Assembly: GCA_900475325.1 (NCBI GenBank)
Contig: LS483371.1
Location: 2,480,001 to 2,544,000, forward strand
Length of the DNA: 64,000 bases
Source: Paucimonas lemoignei
GTDB taxonomy: Bacteria > Pseudomonadota > Gammaproteobacteria > Pseudomonadales > Pseudomonadaceae
Reading direction: 5' to 3'
Under the pieces are notes generated by a model that was not told the DNA's origin, did not search any database, and was given only the letters and a program-made list of their open reading frames with translations. Both the position numbers and the translations under genes were made by a program. Positions 8,320-17,698 of this stretch are shown here, piece by piece (positions within the stretch are counted from its first letter, which is position 1; each line of letters starts with the position of its first letter).

Positions 8320-8597
8320 TTGCTTTTGATCTTAGGCGCCCCGTCAAACCACGCTGGCCGGAATACGATATTGAGGTGTGGGGTAAACCGGCAAGGATGC
8401 CGGTTTAGCCGCCCTAGGCCATGGATGGCCGTTGGCGGCGGCCCCACACCTCAATGTCGGATTACGGGTATGCCGAGCCTAGGCGAGGGACCGAGTGGTG
8501 GGGCAAGAGCGCTTTGGTTACTTTCGCGCTTTTCGAAAGTGACGCGCCGTAAGGGCGCAACCCTAAGTAGCCGTTACCTAGCAAATGGATATGTACA
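8320..8597 (-). repeat. Structured intergenic repeat, copy C (right arm of inverted pair 1)
   Basis: Inverted relative to copy B. The outer stem is ATTGAGGTGTGGGG (8370-8383) with CCCCACACCTCAAT (8442-8455), a perfect 14 bp unrelated in sequence to that of copy B. It keeps the inner hairpins, the GCGCC-CTTAC-GGCGC hairpin and an ACTTTCG/CGAAAGT stem, and ends GGATATGTAC. The rightward ORF at 8122-8622 runs through it but I judge it non-coding. Confidence 0.88.
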
Positions 8598-8688
8598 CAA
8601 AATCATCATTAGAAATGTGTAGATACCCACCCACGCCCACATGTGAAATGCGGCCTGGCCCGCAATTCAGGCCGCTGCAGTACATCTC
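8598..8688. other. kdp upstream region with a GCGGCCTG/CAGGCCGC stem
   Basis: Between repeat copy C and the putative KdpE sites. The inverted repeat GCGGCCTG (8650-8657) and CAGGCCGC (8668-8675) has no T run, so it is not a simple terminator. Confidence 0.5.
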
Positions 8689-8740
8689 TTTACGCCTTCT
8701 TTACGCCGCGTTACACCCCTCGCTCTCGTTCCTTTACACC
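8689..8740 (+). promoter_or_regulatory. Putative KdpE binding region upstream of kdpF
   Basis: TTTACGCC at 8689 and 8700, GTTACACC at 8710 and TTTACACC at 8733 are spaced about one, one and two helical turns apart. They resemble the TTTACACC element of the E. coli KdpE site. They lie 56-107 bases before the kdpF start. This placement suits OmpR-family activation of the operon. Confidence 0.65.
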
Positions 8741-8795
8741 CACTGTCCCGACAATTAACCACACGCGGCAATCGCCGTAGAGACGGAGAATTTCG

Positions 8796-8885
8796 ATGAG
8801 TGTTGTGGACGGGGTGTCGCTGTTGTTGGCAGCAGGGCTGTTCATTTACTTGCTGGTTGCGCTGTTGCGCGCGGGCAGGAGCTGA
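8796..8885 (+). CDS. kdpF: KdpF, small membrane subunit of the Kdp potassium ATPase
   Basis: A 29-residue peptide, MSVVDGVSLLLAAGLFIYLL and onward, ending ALLRAGRS. It is almost entirely one transmembrane helix, the usual form of KdpF, which stabilises the KdpABC complex. ACGGAGAA lies 6-13 bases before the ATG. The stop is 4 bases before the kdpA start, so the two are translationally coupled. Identified by size, hydrophobicity and position. Confidence 0.88.
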   Translation: MSVVDGVSLLLAAGLFIYLLVALLRAGRS

Positions 8886-8889
8886 AGCC

Positions 8890-10584
8890 ATGCACAGTTA
8901 TGACTATTTGCTGATCCTGGCTTTCCTGACACTGGTGCTGCTGCCCGCGCCACTGTTGGGTCGTTTCTATTACCGAGTGGTGGAGGGCGAACGCACCTGG
9001 CTGAGCCCGGTGCTGCGTCCGGTCGAGAACCTCTGCTATCGGTTGTCAGGCGTCGACCCAAGCGTCGAGCAGAACTGGAAGTCTTACCTGTGGGCGCTGC
9101 TGGCCTTCAACCTCGCCGGGTTCGTGCTGTTGTTCGCGATACTGCTGGGCCAGGGCGCGCTGCCGCTCAACCCGCAACAGTTGCCCGGCATGGAGTGGTC
9201 GCTGGCGTTCAATACCGCCATGAGTTTCGTGACCAACACCAACTGGCAGAGCTACAGCGGTGAAGCCTCCCTGAGCTACTTGAGCCAGATGGTCGGCCTG
9301 ACCGTGCAGAATTTCGTCAGCGCCGCCACCGGCATCGCGGTGCTGCTGGCGTTCTGTCGTGGGATCAGCCGTCGCTCGACGCAAAACCTCGGCAACTTCT
9401 GGACCGACATGACCCGCGTCACCCTCTACGGCCTGTTGCCGCTGTGCATCGTTCTGGCCTTGTTGCTGGTCTGGCAGGGCGTGCCGCAGAACTTCGGCCA
9501 TTACATCGACGCCCTGACCCTGCAAGGCGCAGACCAAAGCCTGCCCATGGGCCCGGCCGCCAGCCAGATCGCGATCAAGCAACTGGGCACCAATGGCGGC
9601 GGCTTCTTCGGCGTGAACTCGGCTCATCCGTTCGAGAACCCGACTGCCTGGAGCAACCTGTTCCAGTTGGTGTCGATCCTGTTGATCCCGGCCGCGCTGG
9701 TGTTCACCTTTGGCCATTACGTCAAGGACATGCGCCAGAGCCGGGCGATCATGGCCTGCATGCTGACGTTGCTGTTGATCGGCGGGGCGGTGTCGATGTG
9801 GGCCGAGTATCAACCCAACCCGACGCTGAATGTCGCCAACGTCGAACAGACCGCGCCATTGGAAGGCAAGGAAAGCCGCTTTGGCACTACCGGCACTGTG
9901 TTGTGGGCTACGGCTACCACGGCGGCGTCCAACGGCTCGGTGAATGGCATGCACGACAGCCTCAACCCGCTGAGCGGCATGGTAGCGCTGGCCAACATGA
10001 TGGTCGGTGAAGTGATCTTCGGCGGCGTCGGTGTGGGCCTCAACGGCATGTTGCTCAACGTGCTGATCGCGGTGTTTCTCGCCGGGTTGATGATCGGTCG
10101 CACCCCGGAATACCTGGGCAAGAAGCTGCAAGCCAATGAGGTCAAGCTGCTGGTCGCCACTCTGCTGGTCATGCCAGTGGGCGTGCTGGTGTTGGGTGCC
10201 GTAGCGGCCAGCCTGCCGGGGCCGCTGGCGTCGGTGAGTAACCCTGGCCCTCATGGTTTCAGCCAGTTGCTCTACGCCTATACCTCGGCCACGGCCAACA
10301 ACGGCTCGGCGTTCGGTGGCTTCAGCGCCAATACCGTGTTCCATAACCTGATGCTCAGCCTGGCGATGTTCATTGGTCGCTTTGGCTACATTCTGCCGGT
10401 GCTGGCCCTGGCCGGTAGCCTGGCGATGAAGAAGAGCGCGCCTCTTGGCCTGAACAGCTTCCCGACCCATGGCCCGCTGTTCGTCACGCTGTTGACCATG
10501 ACAATTTTGATTGTGGGCGGCCTGACCTTCCTGCCGACCCTGGCCCTGGGGCCGATTGCCGAACATCTGAGTCTGGGTTTCTGA
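8890..10584 (+). CDS. kdpA: KdpA, potassium-translocating subunit of Kdp ATPase
   Basis: A 564-residue inner-membrane protein with about ten transmembrane helices, related to K+ channels. Selectivity-loop motifs are visible: [27 protein letters not shown] and [12 protein letters not shown]. It binds K+ at the periplasmic face and passes it on for ATP-driven import by KdpB. I chose the ATG at 8890 (MHSYDYL), preceded by AGGAG overlapping the end of kdpF, over an in-frame upstream codon that would overlap kdpF. The length is normal and the gene looks intact. Confidence 0.97.
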   Translation: MHSYDYLLILAFLTLVLLPAPLLGRFYYRVVEGERTWLSPVLRPVENLCYRLSGVDPSVEQNWKSYLWALLAFNLAGFVLLFAILLGQGALPLNPQQLPGMEWSLAFNTAMSFVTNTNWQSYSGEASLSYLSQMVGLTVQNFVSAATGIAVLLAFCRGISRRSTQNLGNFWTDMTRVTLYGLLPLCIVLALLLVWQGVPQNFGHYIDALTLQGADQSLPMGPAASQIAIKQLGTNGGGFFGVNSAHPFENPTAWSNLFQLVSILLIPAALVFTFGHYVKDMRQSRAIMACMLTLLLIGGAVSMWAEYQPNPTLNVANVEQTAPLEGKESRFGTTGTVLWATATTAASNGSVNGMHDSLNPLSGMVALANMMVGEVIFGGVGVGLNGMLLNVLIAVFLAGLMIGRTPEYLGKKLQANEVKLLVATLLVMPVGVLVLGAVAASLPGPLASVSNPGPHGFSQLLYAYTSATANNGSAFGGFSANTVFHNLMLSLAMFIGRFGYILPVLALAGSLAMKKSAPLGLNSFPTHGPLFVTLLTMTILIVGGLTFLPTLALGPIAEHLSLGF

Positions 10585-10594
10585 GGAGCCGACC

Positions 10595-12676
10595 ATGAAT
10601 ATTCATACTTCTGCACCTAAAACAGCCACACCAACCCTTGCTGAACTGGCTCAGGCTGCCGAACCCCTCAACACTGGCTTTGGCGCCCTGTGGCGCCCTG
10701 CGCTGGTGCAGGCGTTCGTCAAGCTTGACCCTCGCCAGCTGGCCCGTTCACCGGTGATGCTGGTGGTGGAACTGACGGCAATCCTGACCACGATCCTCTG
10801 CGTGATCCCCGATCCGGCGGTGTCCACCGGCGTTGCGGTGCAGATCGCCTTGTGGCTGTGGTTCACCGTGCTGTTTGCCAACTTCGCCGAAGCCTTGGCA
10901 GAAGGGCGCGGCAAGGCCCGGGCCGACAGCCTCAAAGCCGGTAGCGAAGGCCTCAAGGCACGGCGCCGGGATGACAACGGCAGCTTCAGCGTGGTCAATG
11001 CCAGCGTCCTGCGCAAAGGCGATGTGGTGCGCGTCGTGGCCGGGGAAATGATCCCCGGTGACGGCGAAGTCATCGAAGGCATCGCGGCGGTCAACGAAGC
11101 GGCGATCACCGGGGAGTCGGCGCCGGTGATTCGTGAGTCCGGCGGTGATCGTTCGGCGGTGACGGGCAATACCCGGCTGGTATCGGACTGGTTGTTGATC
11201 CGCATCAGCAGCAACCCTGGCGAATCCACCCTGGATCGGATGATCGCTCTGGTGGAAGGCGCCAAGCGGCAGAAAACTCCCAATGAAGTGGCGCTGGACA
11301 TTCTGCTGATCGGCCTGACCCTGATCTTCCTGCTGGTGGTCGTGACCCTGCAGCCCTTTGCCCATTTCGCGGGCGGTAGCTTGCCGCTGGTGTTTCTGGT
11401 GGCGCTGCTGGTGACCCTGATCCCGACCACTATCGGTGGCCTGCTGTCGGCCATTGGTATCGCGGGCATGGACCGCCTGGTGCGCCTGAACGTCATCGCC
11501 AAATCCGGGCGGGCCGTGGAAGCGGCGGGGGACGTGCATGTGTTGCTGCTGGACAAGACCGGCACCATCACCTTCGGCAACCGTCGCTGCACTGCGCTGT
11601 ATGCCGCACCCGGCGTGACCCCGAAAGAACTCAGCGAGGCGGCGCTGCTGGCCTCGCTGGCGGACGACACTGCGGAAGGTAAATCCATCGTCGAATACCT
11701 GCGCAACCTGCACCCCATGGTCGAGCCCAAAACCAGCGAGCTGACCGCCGTGCCATTCAGCGCCGAGACGCGTTTATCTGGCGTGGATTATCAAAATCGC
11801 CTGTACCGCAAAGGCGCGGTGGATTCGCTGCTGGCGTTTGTCGACATGCAGCGCAGTGACTTGCCTGCTGCACTGGCCCGGGAAATCGACGGCATCGCCA
11901 AAACCGGTGGTACGCCGTTGCTGGTCTGCGTCGATAAAAAGCTGATCGGCGCGATCCACCTCAAGGACGTGGTCAAGCCCGGTATTCGCGAGCGCTTTGC
12001 CGAACTGCGCAAGCTGGGGATCCGCACCGTGATGGTGACGGGCGATAACCCTCTGACCGCTGCGGCGATTGCCGCCGAGGCCGGGGTGGATGACGTGTTG
12101 GCCGAAGCCACGCCGGAGAAAAAACTCGAGCGCATTCGTGCCGAGCAGAACGACGGGCGTCTGGTGGCGATGTGTGGCGACGGCGCCAACGACGCACCGG
12201 CGCTGGCCCAGGCGGACGTCGGCATGGCGATGAACGATGGCACCCAGGCGGCGCGGGAAGCGGCCAACATGGTCGACCTCGACAGCGACCCCACCAAGTT
12301 GCTGGACGTGGTGCAGATCGGCAAGGAATTGCTGGTGACCCGTGGCGCGCTGACGACCTTTTCCATCGCCAACGACATCGCCAAGTACTTCGCGATTCTG
12401 CCTGCGCTGTTTGCTGCTATTTATCCGCAGTTGGGCGTGCTGAACATCATGCATCTGGCGAGCCCGCAGAGCGCGATCCTTTCGGCCATTGTCTTCAACG
12501 CGCTGATCATTGTGGTGCTGATCCCCCTGGCATTGCGCGGCGTACGCGTCCAGGCCGCCAGCGCTGCGGCGTTGCTGCGTCGCAACCTGCTGATCTATGG
12601 GTTGGGCGGGATCATCGTGCCGTTCGTGGGGATCAAGTTGATTGATTTGATTCTGGTGGGGTTGCACCTGGTTTAA
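10595..12676 (+). CDS. kdpB: KdpB, ATPase subunit of Kdp potassium pump
   Basis: A 693-residue P-type ATPase (type IA). Present are the actuator motif AAITGES, the phosphorylation motif DKTGTIT with Asp320, the nucleotide-binding domain, and hinge motifs [14 protein letters not shown] and [16 protein letters not shown]. About seven transmembrane helices are seen. It hydrolyses ATP to drive K+ uptake through KdpA at low external K+. It starts 10 bases after kdpA with AGGAG before the ATG. The gene is full length. It is followed by an unusual 118-base gap containing a REPIN before kdpC. Confidence 0.97.
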   Translation: MNIHTSAPKTATPTLAELAQAAEPLNTGFGALWRPALVQAFVKLDPRQLARSPVMLVVELTAILTTILCVIPDPAVSTGVAVQIALWLWFTVLFANFAEALAEGRGKARADSLKAGSEGLKARRRDDNGSFSVVNASVLRKGDVVRVVAGEMIPGDGEVIEGIAAVNEAAITGESAPVIRESGGDRSAVTGNTRLVSDWLLIRISSNPGESTLDRMIALVEGAKRQKTPNEVALDILLIGLTLIFLLVVVTLQPFAHFAGGSLPLVFLVALLVTLIPTTIGGLLSAIGIAGMDRLVRLNVIAKSGRAVEAAGDVHVLLLDKTGTITFGNRRCTALYAAPGVTPKELSEAALLASLADDTAEGKSIVEYLRNLHPMVEPKTSELTAVPFSAETRLSGVDYQNRLYRKGAVDSLLAFVDMQRSDLPAALAREIDGIAKTGGTPLLVCVDKKLIGAIHLKDVVKPGIRERFAELRKLGIRTVMVTGDNPLTAAAIAAEAGVDDVLAEATPEKKLERIRAEQNDGRLVAMCGDGANDAPALAQADVGMAMNDGTQAAREAANMVDLDSDPTKLLDVVQIGKELLVTRGALTTFSIANDIAKYFAILPALFAAIYPQLGVLNIMHLASPQSAILSAIVFNALIIVVLIPLALRGVRVQAASAAALLRRNLLIYGLGGIIVPFVGIKLIDLILVGLHLV

Positions 12677-12688
12677 GTCGCCGCTGAC

Positions 12689-12762
12689 TGTAGGAGCTGC
12701 CGAAGGCTGCGAAAGCGATGTATGAGGCAGACCCTTTCGCAGCCTTCGGCAGCTCCTACAGG
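12689..12762. repeat. REPIN between kdpB and kdpC
   Basis: TGTAGGAGCTGCCGAAGGC and its inverse GCCTTCGGCAGCTCCTACA flank a 36-base centre. It lies inside the kdp operon and could form a strong hairpin in the mRNA. Confidence 0.9.
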
Positions 12763-12794
12763 GATTGCATTCCAAATTTCGAGAGGTATTCACC

Positions 12795-13367
12795 ATGTCC
12801 AACGTATTGCGTCCAGCCCTGAGCCTGCTTGTCCTGATGACGGTCATCACCGGCGTCGCCTACCCACTGGTGGTTACCGGTGTTGCGCAGGTCGCGTTCC
12901 CTGACCAGGCCAACGGCAGCCTGATCCATGATGCCGACGGCAAGGTCCGTGGCTCGCAGTTGATTGCCCAGTCCTTTACCGGAGATGAATGGTTTCATTC
13001 GCGGCCCTCAGCAGGGGCTTTTGCCACGGTTTCCAGTGGGGCCAGCAACCTGGCGCCGAGTAACCCGGCGTTGGCTGCGCGCATTACTGAAGACGCCGCC
13101 AAAGAAGTGGTCAAGGATCAGGGCGCCGTGCCGCTGGAGCTGTTGACCACCTCCGGCAGCGGCCTTGACCCACACTTGTCACCTCTGTCGGTCGCTTATC
13201 AGGCCGCACGGGTGGCAACGGCCCGCCAGTTGCCGCTCGCCAAGGTCCAGGCGCTGATCGAGGCCAACACCTCGCGGCCGCTGATTGGCCCGCCGGTGGT
13301 CAATGTTTTGAACTTGAATCGCAGCCTGAATGAGTTACCGTCTGCGCAACGCCAAGCGCAGCTTTGA
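12795..13367 (+). CDS. kdpC: KdpC, accessory subunit of Kdp ATPase
   Basis: A 190-residue protein with one N-terminal transmembrane helix (residues 8-30, [20 protein letters not shown]) and a periplasmic domain with the family motifs [39 protein letters not shown] and [10 protein letters not shown]. It stabilises the KdpAB complex and may aid K+ or ATP affinity. GAGAGG precedes the ATG at 12795; the ORF upstream of it lies in the REPIN spacer. kdpD follows 16 bases downstream. Confidence 0.96.
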   Translation: MSNVLRPALSLLVLMTVITGVAYPLVVTGVAQVAFPDQANGSLIHDADGKVRGSQLIAQSFTGDEWFHSRPSAGAFATVSSGASNLAPSNPALAARITEDAAKEVVKDQGAVPLELLTTSGSGLDPHLSPLSVAYQAARVATARQLPLAKVQALIEANTSRPLIGPPVVNVLNLNRSLNELPSAQRQAQL

Positions 13368-13383
13368 GTGAGCAATAACCGCC

Positions 13384-16044
13384 ATGAGTGATTCCGGCCG
13401 CGCCGATGCCTTGTTAGCCGACATCCCTCGGGACGGTCGGGGACGCCTCAAAGTCTTTCTCGGCGCCGCGCCGGGGGTGGGCAAGACCTTCGCCATGTTG
13501 CAAGCGGCTCATACGCAGTTGCGTCAGGGCGTGCAGCTGATCGCCGGGGTGGTGGAAACCCACGGCCGCGCCGAGACCGAAGCCTTGCTGGGCGGCTTGC
13601 CGCAACAGCCATTGGTTCGTTCCGAGTATCGCGGCGTGATCCTGGAGGAAATGGACCTCGACGGCCTGCTCAGGCTCAAGCCGAAACTGGTGCTGGTTGA
13701 CGAACTGGCCCACAGCAACGCGCCGGGCAGCCGCCACGCCAAACGCTGGCAGGACATTCAGGAACTGCTGGCGGCGGGCATCGACGTCTACACCACGGTC
13801 AACGTCCAGCATCTGGAAAGCCTCAACGATCAGGTGCGTGGCATCACCGGCGTGCAGGTCCGCGAAACACTGCCGGACTGGGTGCTGCAGGAAGCCTACG
13901 AACTGGTGCTGATCGACTTGCCGCCTCGGGAGCTGTTGGAGCGCCTGCGCGACGGCAAGGTGTATGTGCCGGAGCAGGCCCGCGCCGCGATTGATGCATT
14001 TTTCACCCAGACCAACCTCACCGCTTTGCGAGAGCTGGCGATGCAGACCGCCGCCGCCCAGATCGATGACGATCTGGCTCAGGGCTATCGTCAATTGGGC
14101 CAGGCGGCTCCGGCGTTGCGTGGGCGTTTGCTGGTGGGGGTCGATGGCGATATTCATGCCGAGCGTTTGGTGCGCCATGCCAGTCGCGTGGCTCAGCGGC
14201 GCCATTTGCCGTGGAGCCTGATCCATGTCGATAACGGCCGTCCGTTTGATGAGCAGGCCCGCGCCCGGCTGCAAAGCGCGCAACAACTGGCAGAACGGCT
14301 GGGCGGCGAAGTGGTGCTGTTGCGCGCAGGTGAAGTGGCCAAGACCCTGATCCAGCACGCGAGTGAGCGCCGCGCCAGTGTCGTGCTGGTCGGCCAGTCC
14401 CGCCCGCGCTGGCGCCGTCGCTGGATGGGCGGTGGCGTCGCCGAACGCCTGCTGCGTGAGGCCCACGGCCTGGAAATCAGCGTGCTGGACAGCGAGCCGC
14501 TGCCGGATCAGCCGCGTTTGCGTTCATCCTCTCCGGCGCCGTGGCGCGATTATGCGTTGGCGCTGGTTGCCACGCTGTTGGCCAGCGCGCTGGCCTGGGC
14601 GGTGTCCAGCCTGCTGGATCTGCCGAACATCTCTCTGGTGTTTCTCGCCGCCGTCCTGCTGGTGGCGGTGCGGACCAGTGTCGGTCCGGCGCTGGCCTGT
14701 TCGATCCTGTCGTTCCTGGCGTATGACTTCCTGTTCATGCCGCCGAGTTTCTCGCTGAATATCCAGCGCGAAGAAGACGTGCTGACGTTGCTGTTTTTCC
14801 TGTTGATGTCAGCGCTCACCGGCAATCTGGCTGCACGTCAACGGCGGCAGATGCAGGCCCTGCGCGACACCCAGGAAGAAACCAGCGAGCTGCTGGACCT
14901 GTCACGCAAACTGACCGCGGCCACCGACCGGCAAGCGGTGCTCAGCGCCGCCGGGCAGCATTTGAATGGCTGGCATCAGTTGGAGGTCTGCCTGATGGAT
15001 CGTGACGGGCAGGGTACGTGGAAGGTGCAAAGCGGCATTGCTCAATTATCTGAACCAGAGCGAGCCGCCGCCGACTGGGCCTGGCAACACGATCAGCCTG
15101 CAGGTCACGGCACCGGCACCTTGCCGTCCAGTGCCTGGTGGTGGTGGCCGTTGTCCGGTGAAGAAGGTCCGCTGGCGTTGCTGGGCGTTCGTCCCCGAGC
15201 GAGTGAGGATTTCAGTGCTCAACGGCGGCGCCTGTTGGTCGCCCTGAGTCAGCCGCTGGCTCAGGCCCTGGCCCGTGCGCAACTGGCTGACGATCTGGAA
15301 GCCGCGCGCCTGCATGGCGAAACCGAGCAACTGCGTAGCGCCTTGCTCGCGTCGGTGTCCCATGACCTGCGCACGCCATTGACCGCGATGCGCGGCAGCA
15401 TCGACAGCTTGCTGGCCCTGGGCGAAGCCATCCCCCTGGAAGACCGCCGGGAATTGCTCGAAGGCACGCGCGATGAAGCCGAGCGGCTGGACCGCTACAT
15501 CCAGAACCTGCTCGACATGACCCGGCTGGGCCACGGCGCGTTGAAACTGGCCCGGGACTGGGTGTCACCCGGCGACATCGTCGGCAGTGCCGTGAACCGT
15601 CTGCGCGCAGTGCTGGCGCCGTTGCAGGTTCAGACCCTGGTGCCCGCGGACTTGCCGCTGCTGTATGTGCACGCGGCCCTGATCGAGCAGGCGCTGGTCA
15701 ATGTGCTGGAAAATGCCGCGCGTTTTTCGCCGGTCAATGGTCGTCTGGAGCTAGAGGCCGGGGCGATCGACGATGAGCTGTTCTTTGCTGTCAGCGATCA
15801 GGGGCCGGGCATACCCGAGGATGAGCGGGCCAAGATTTTCGACATGTTCTACACCGCCGCCCGAGGGGATCGGGGCGGGCAGGGCACAGGGCTGGGCCTG
15901 GCGATCTGTCAGGGCATGGTCGGTGCCCACGGTGGGCGTATCAGTGTCGGGCAAGGCATTGATGGTCATGGCACCTGCATCACCTTATATTTGCCGCTGC
16001 AGACGCAGCCTCAAGGCGAAAGCGACGCCGAGTTGCTGTCTTGA
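13384..16044 (+). CDS. kdpD: KdpD, sensor histidine kinase for potassium/turgor
   Basis: An 886-residue membrane kinase. The N-terminal KdpD domain has a Walker A-like GAAPGVGKT (residues about 27-35) and VLVDELAHSN. A universal-stress-like domain spans about 245-365, four closely spaced transmembrane helices about 390-485, then GAF. HisKA has ASVSHDLRTPLTAM with phospho-acceptor His660. The HATPase has NVLENAARFSP, DQGPGIPEDE and GQGTGLGLAI. It phosphorylates KdpE under K+ limitation. The ATG follows the kdpC stop by 16 bases, so it probably belongs to the same transcript as kdpFABC. Confidence 0.97.
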   Translation: MSDSGRADALLADIPRDGRGRLKVFLGAAPGVGKTFAMLQAAHTQLRQGVQLIAGVVETHGRAETEALLGGLPQQPLVRSEYRGVILEEMDLDGLLRLKPKLVLVDELAHSNAPGSRHAKRWQDIQELLAAGIDVYTTVNVQHLESLNDQVRGITGVQVRETLPDWVLQEAYELVLIDLPPRELLERLRDGKVYVPEQARAAIDAFFTQTNLTALRELAMQTAAAQIDDDLAQGYRQLGQAAPALRGRLLVGVDGDIHAERLVRHASRVAQRRHLPWSLIHVDNGRPFDEQARARLQSAQQLAERLGGEVVLLRAGEVAKTLIQHASERRASVVLVGQSRPRWRRRWMGGGVAERLLREAHGLEISVLDSEPLPDQPRLRSSSPAPWRDYALALVATLLASALAWAVSSLLDLPNISLVFLAAVLLVAVRTSVGPALACSILSFLAYDFLFMPPSFSLNIQREEDVLTLLFFLLMSALTGNLAARQRRQMQALRDTQEETSELLDLSRKLTAATDRQAVLSAAGQHLNGWHQLEVCLMDRDGQGTWKVQSGIAQLSEPERAAADWAWQHDQPAGHGTGTLPSSAWWWWPLSGEEGPLALLGVRPRASEDFSAQRRRLLVALSQPLAQALARAQLADDLEAARLHGETEQLRSALLASVSHDLRTPLTAMRGSIDSLLALGEAIPLEDRRELLEGTRDEAERLDRYIQNLLDMTRLGHGALKLARDWVSPGDIVGSAVNRLRAVLAPLQVQTLVPADLPLLYVHAALIEQALVNVLENAARFSPVNGRLELEAGAIDDELFFAVSDQGPGIPEDERAKIFDMFYTAARGDRGGQGTGLGLAICQGMVGAHGGRISVGQGIDGHGTCITLYLPLQTQPQGESDAELLS

Positions 16045-16087
16045 GGCGGGTTCATGCTGCACAACGGCCTAGAAGAACAGGGGATCC

Positions 16088-16777
16088 ATGAGTCAGACCG
16101 CAACCATTCTGGTGATCGATGACGAGCCGCAGATTCGTAAATTCCTGCGTATCAGCCTCGCGTCCCAGGGCTATAAAGTGCTCGAAGCGGCAGACGGTGC
16201 CGAAGGTTTAGCCCAGGCTGCGCTGAACAAGCCGGATCTGCTGGTGCTGGACTTGGGGTTGCCGGACATGGATGGCCAGCAAGTGCTGCGCGAGTTTCGC
16301 GAGTGGTCCAGCGTCCCGGTGCTGGTGCTGTCGGTGCGCGCCAGCGAGGCGCAAAAGGTCGAGGCGCTGGATGGCGGCGCCAATGATTACGTCACCAAGC
16401 CGTTCGGGATTCAGGAGTTCCTGGCCCGGATCAGGGCCTTGTTGAGGCAGGCCTCGGCGGGCGAGCAACCCGGCTCGGCCTTGGTGTTCGGGCCATTGAT
16501 CATTGACCTGGCGTATCGCCGGGTATTGCTCGACGGCGTCGAGGTCGCGCTGACCCGCAAGGAATACTCAGTGTTGGCGCAGCTGGCGCGGCACCCCGGG
16601 CGGGTCATCACCCAACAGCAACTGCTCAAGGACATCTGGGGCCCGACCCACACCGAGGACAGCCATTACTTGCGCATCGTCGTCGGCCACCTGCGCCAGA
16701 AACTGGCGGATGATCCTGCGGCACCCCGGTTTATCGTCACCGAGGCGGGGGTCGGGTATCGGTTGCGCGAGCTCTAG
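16088..16777 (+). CDS. kdpE: KdpE, response regulator of the kdp operon
   Basis: A 229-residue OmpR-family regulator. The receiver has ILVIDDEPQIRKFLRISL, phospho-acceptor Asp in LVLDLGLPDMDG and Lys in DYVTKPFGIQEFL. The winged helix has LTRKEYSVLAQLARHPGRVI, LRIVVGHLRQKLADD and VTEAGVGYRLREL. It is preceded by AGGGGATCC, 43 bases after kdpD. It is predicted to bind the TTTACRCC repeats at 8689-8740 and activate kdpF. Confidence 0.97.
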   Translation: MSQTATILVIDDEPQIRKFLRISLASQGYKVLEAADGAEGLAQAALNKPDLLVLDLGLPDMDGQQVLREFREWSSVPVLVLSVRASEAQKVEALDGGANDYVTKPFGIQEFLARIRALLRQASAGEQPGSALVFGPLIIDLAYRRVLLDGVEVALTRKEYSVLAQLARHPGRVITQQQLLKDIWGPTHTEDSHYLRIVVGHLRQKLADDPAAPRFIVTEAGVGYRLREL

Positions 16778-17117
16778 GCATTTGGCCAGCAAACTGGACA
16801 CTGGACCTGTGGGAGCGACCGGTTATTCGCCGCGTTGGGATTCTTGACTTGGCTCAAAGGGCAGCGAATGCGATCTGCCTGATACGACGCAGCCCGACGG
16901 TGGGAGCGAATTCATTCGCGAAGGGGCCGGTACATTCGATAGAGATGCATCGGCTGTACGGCCGCCGTCGCGAGCAAGGTGGAACGCCACCCCGGTCGCT
17001 CCCACCAGTTTTGATTCGCCTGCCTTTCAGATGCTGTATAAACCTGCCCGATACGGCACTTTTAGACGCCTTCGCCGTCCAACTCGCACTATCGATTTCT
17101 ATCCTGAGGTAACACCC
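16778..17117. other. Gene-free spacer with degenerate REP sequences
   Basis: REP-like halves appear at about 16809 (TGTGGGAGCGACCGG) and 16899-17008 (GTGGGAGCGAATTCATTCGC to GGTCGCTCCCACC). The rest is the leader of the lipoprotein gene. No coding ORF stands out. Confidence 0.6.
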
Positions 17118-17396
17118 ATGAAAGCCTGGATCTGCCTGCCATTGTTTGCTTTGGTTCTCGCCGGTTGCGCGGGTAAAACCGGCTATCGCGACAGCTGCGC
17201 CACGCAGCTCGATTCCGCCTGGCACGAGCTGGACCTGGCCAAGGCCGAAGGTTTCGCCGGGACTGTCAGCTACTCCAAAGCCCTGTCGCTGCTGACTGGC
17301 GCCAAGACCCAGCAACAGTTCGAAGCGTTCGAAGGCTGCACCAGCAAAGCTGAGAAAGCCCGCTTCTATATCCGCGAGTCCCGCGCCGGGCGTTGA
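17118..17396 (+). CDS. Small lipoprotein of unknown function
   Basis: A 92-residue protein. The N-terminal signal has a lipobox, LPLFALVLAGC, so the mature lipoprotein would begin at Cys18. The remaining ~75 residues are soluble, with repeated charged/aromatic stretches (LDSAWHELDLAKAEGFAG, EAFEGCTSKAEKARFYIRES) and three cysteines in all after the lipobox region. No retention-type Asp follows the Cys, so outer-membrane sorting is likely. CTGAGGTAAC lies 8 bases before the ATG. Similar short lipoproteins occur in Pseudomonas without a known role. Confidence 0.88.
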   Translation: MKAWICLPLFALVLAGCAGKTGYRDSCATQLDSAWHELDLAKAEGFAGTVSYSKALSLLTGAKTQQQFEAFEGCTSKAEKARFYIRESRAGR

Positions 17397-17421
17397 TATA
17401 GATCCTGCCGTAATTCAAACC

Positions 17422-17513
17422 TGTGGGAGCGGATTCATCCGCGAATGGGGCGTCACAGCCGGCACCTCTGTTTGCTGACACTCCGCCTTCGCGAATGAAT
17501 TCGCTCCCACAGG
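17422..17513. repeat. REPIN, GTGGGAGCGAATTCATTCGC family
   Basis: TGTGGGAGCGGATTCATCCGC and CGAATGAATTCGCTCCCACA form the two ends around a roughly 45-base centre. The left half carries compensating changes (GGATTCATCC) that keep its own palindrome. Confidence 0.88.
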
Positions 17514-17598
17514 GTATCGACACACGCTCATCCCGACTCATCCCACCCCCGCAAACGCATTTTCCTTATCTCTCTGGCGAAACCACCTACGCTCACCT

Positions 17599-17630
17599 GT
17601 AGGAGCGAATTTATTCGCGAATGGTCGGCA
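17599..17630. repeat. Single REP half
   Basis: TGTAGGAGCGAATTTATTCG followed by CGAATGG. There is no inverted partner within 100 bases. Confidence 0.75.
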
Positions 17631-17698
17631 CATTCGACATATTGATGTCTTTGTGTAGACCATTTAAGCCATAGGCAGTCGCCTGGAGAGTGTTTTCG

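Larger units (their letters stand above)
17397..17698. other. Gene-free spacer upstream of moxR with REP elements
   Basis: It holds a REPIN at 17422-17513, a single REP at 17599-17630 and the leader of the moxR operon. No small gene is apparent. Confidence 0.6.

Noticed and set aside
7618..8597. Insertion sequence with long terminal inverted repeats
   Set aside because: The arms are long, but the centre has no transposase ORF and no target-site duplication was seen; kept only as a structured repeat unit.
9046..10596. 516-residue ORF antisense to kdpA
   Set aside because: High-G+C antisense artefact. The kdpA frame is clearly coding and the antisense product is low-complexity His/Gln-rich.
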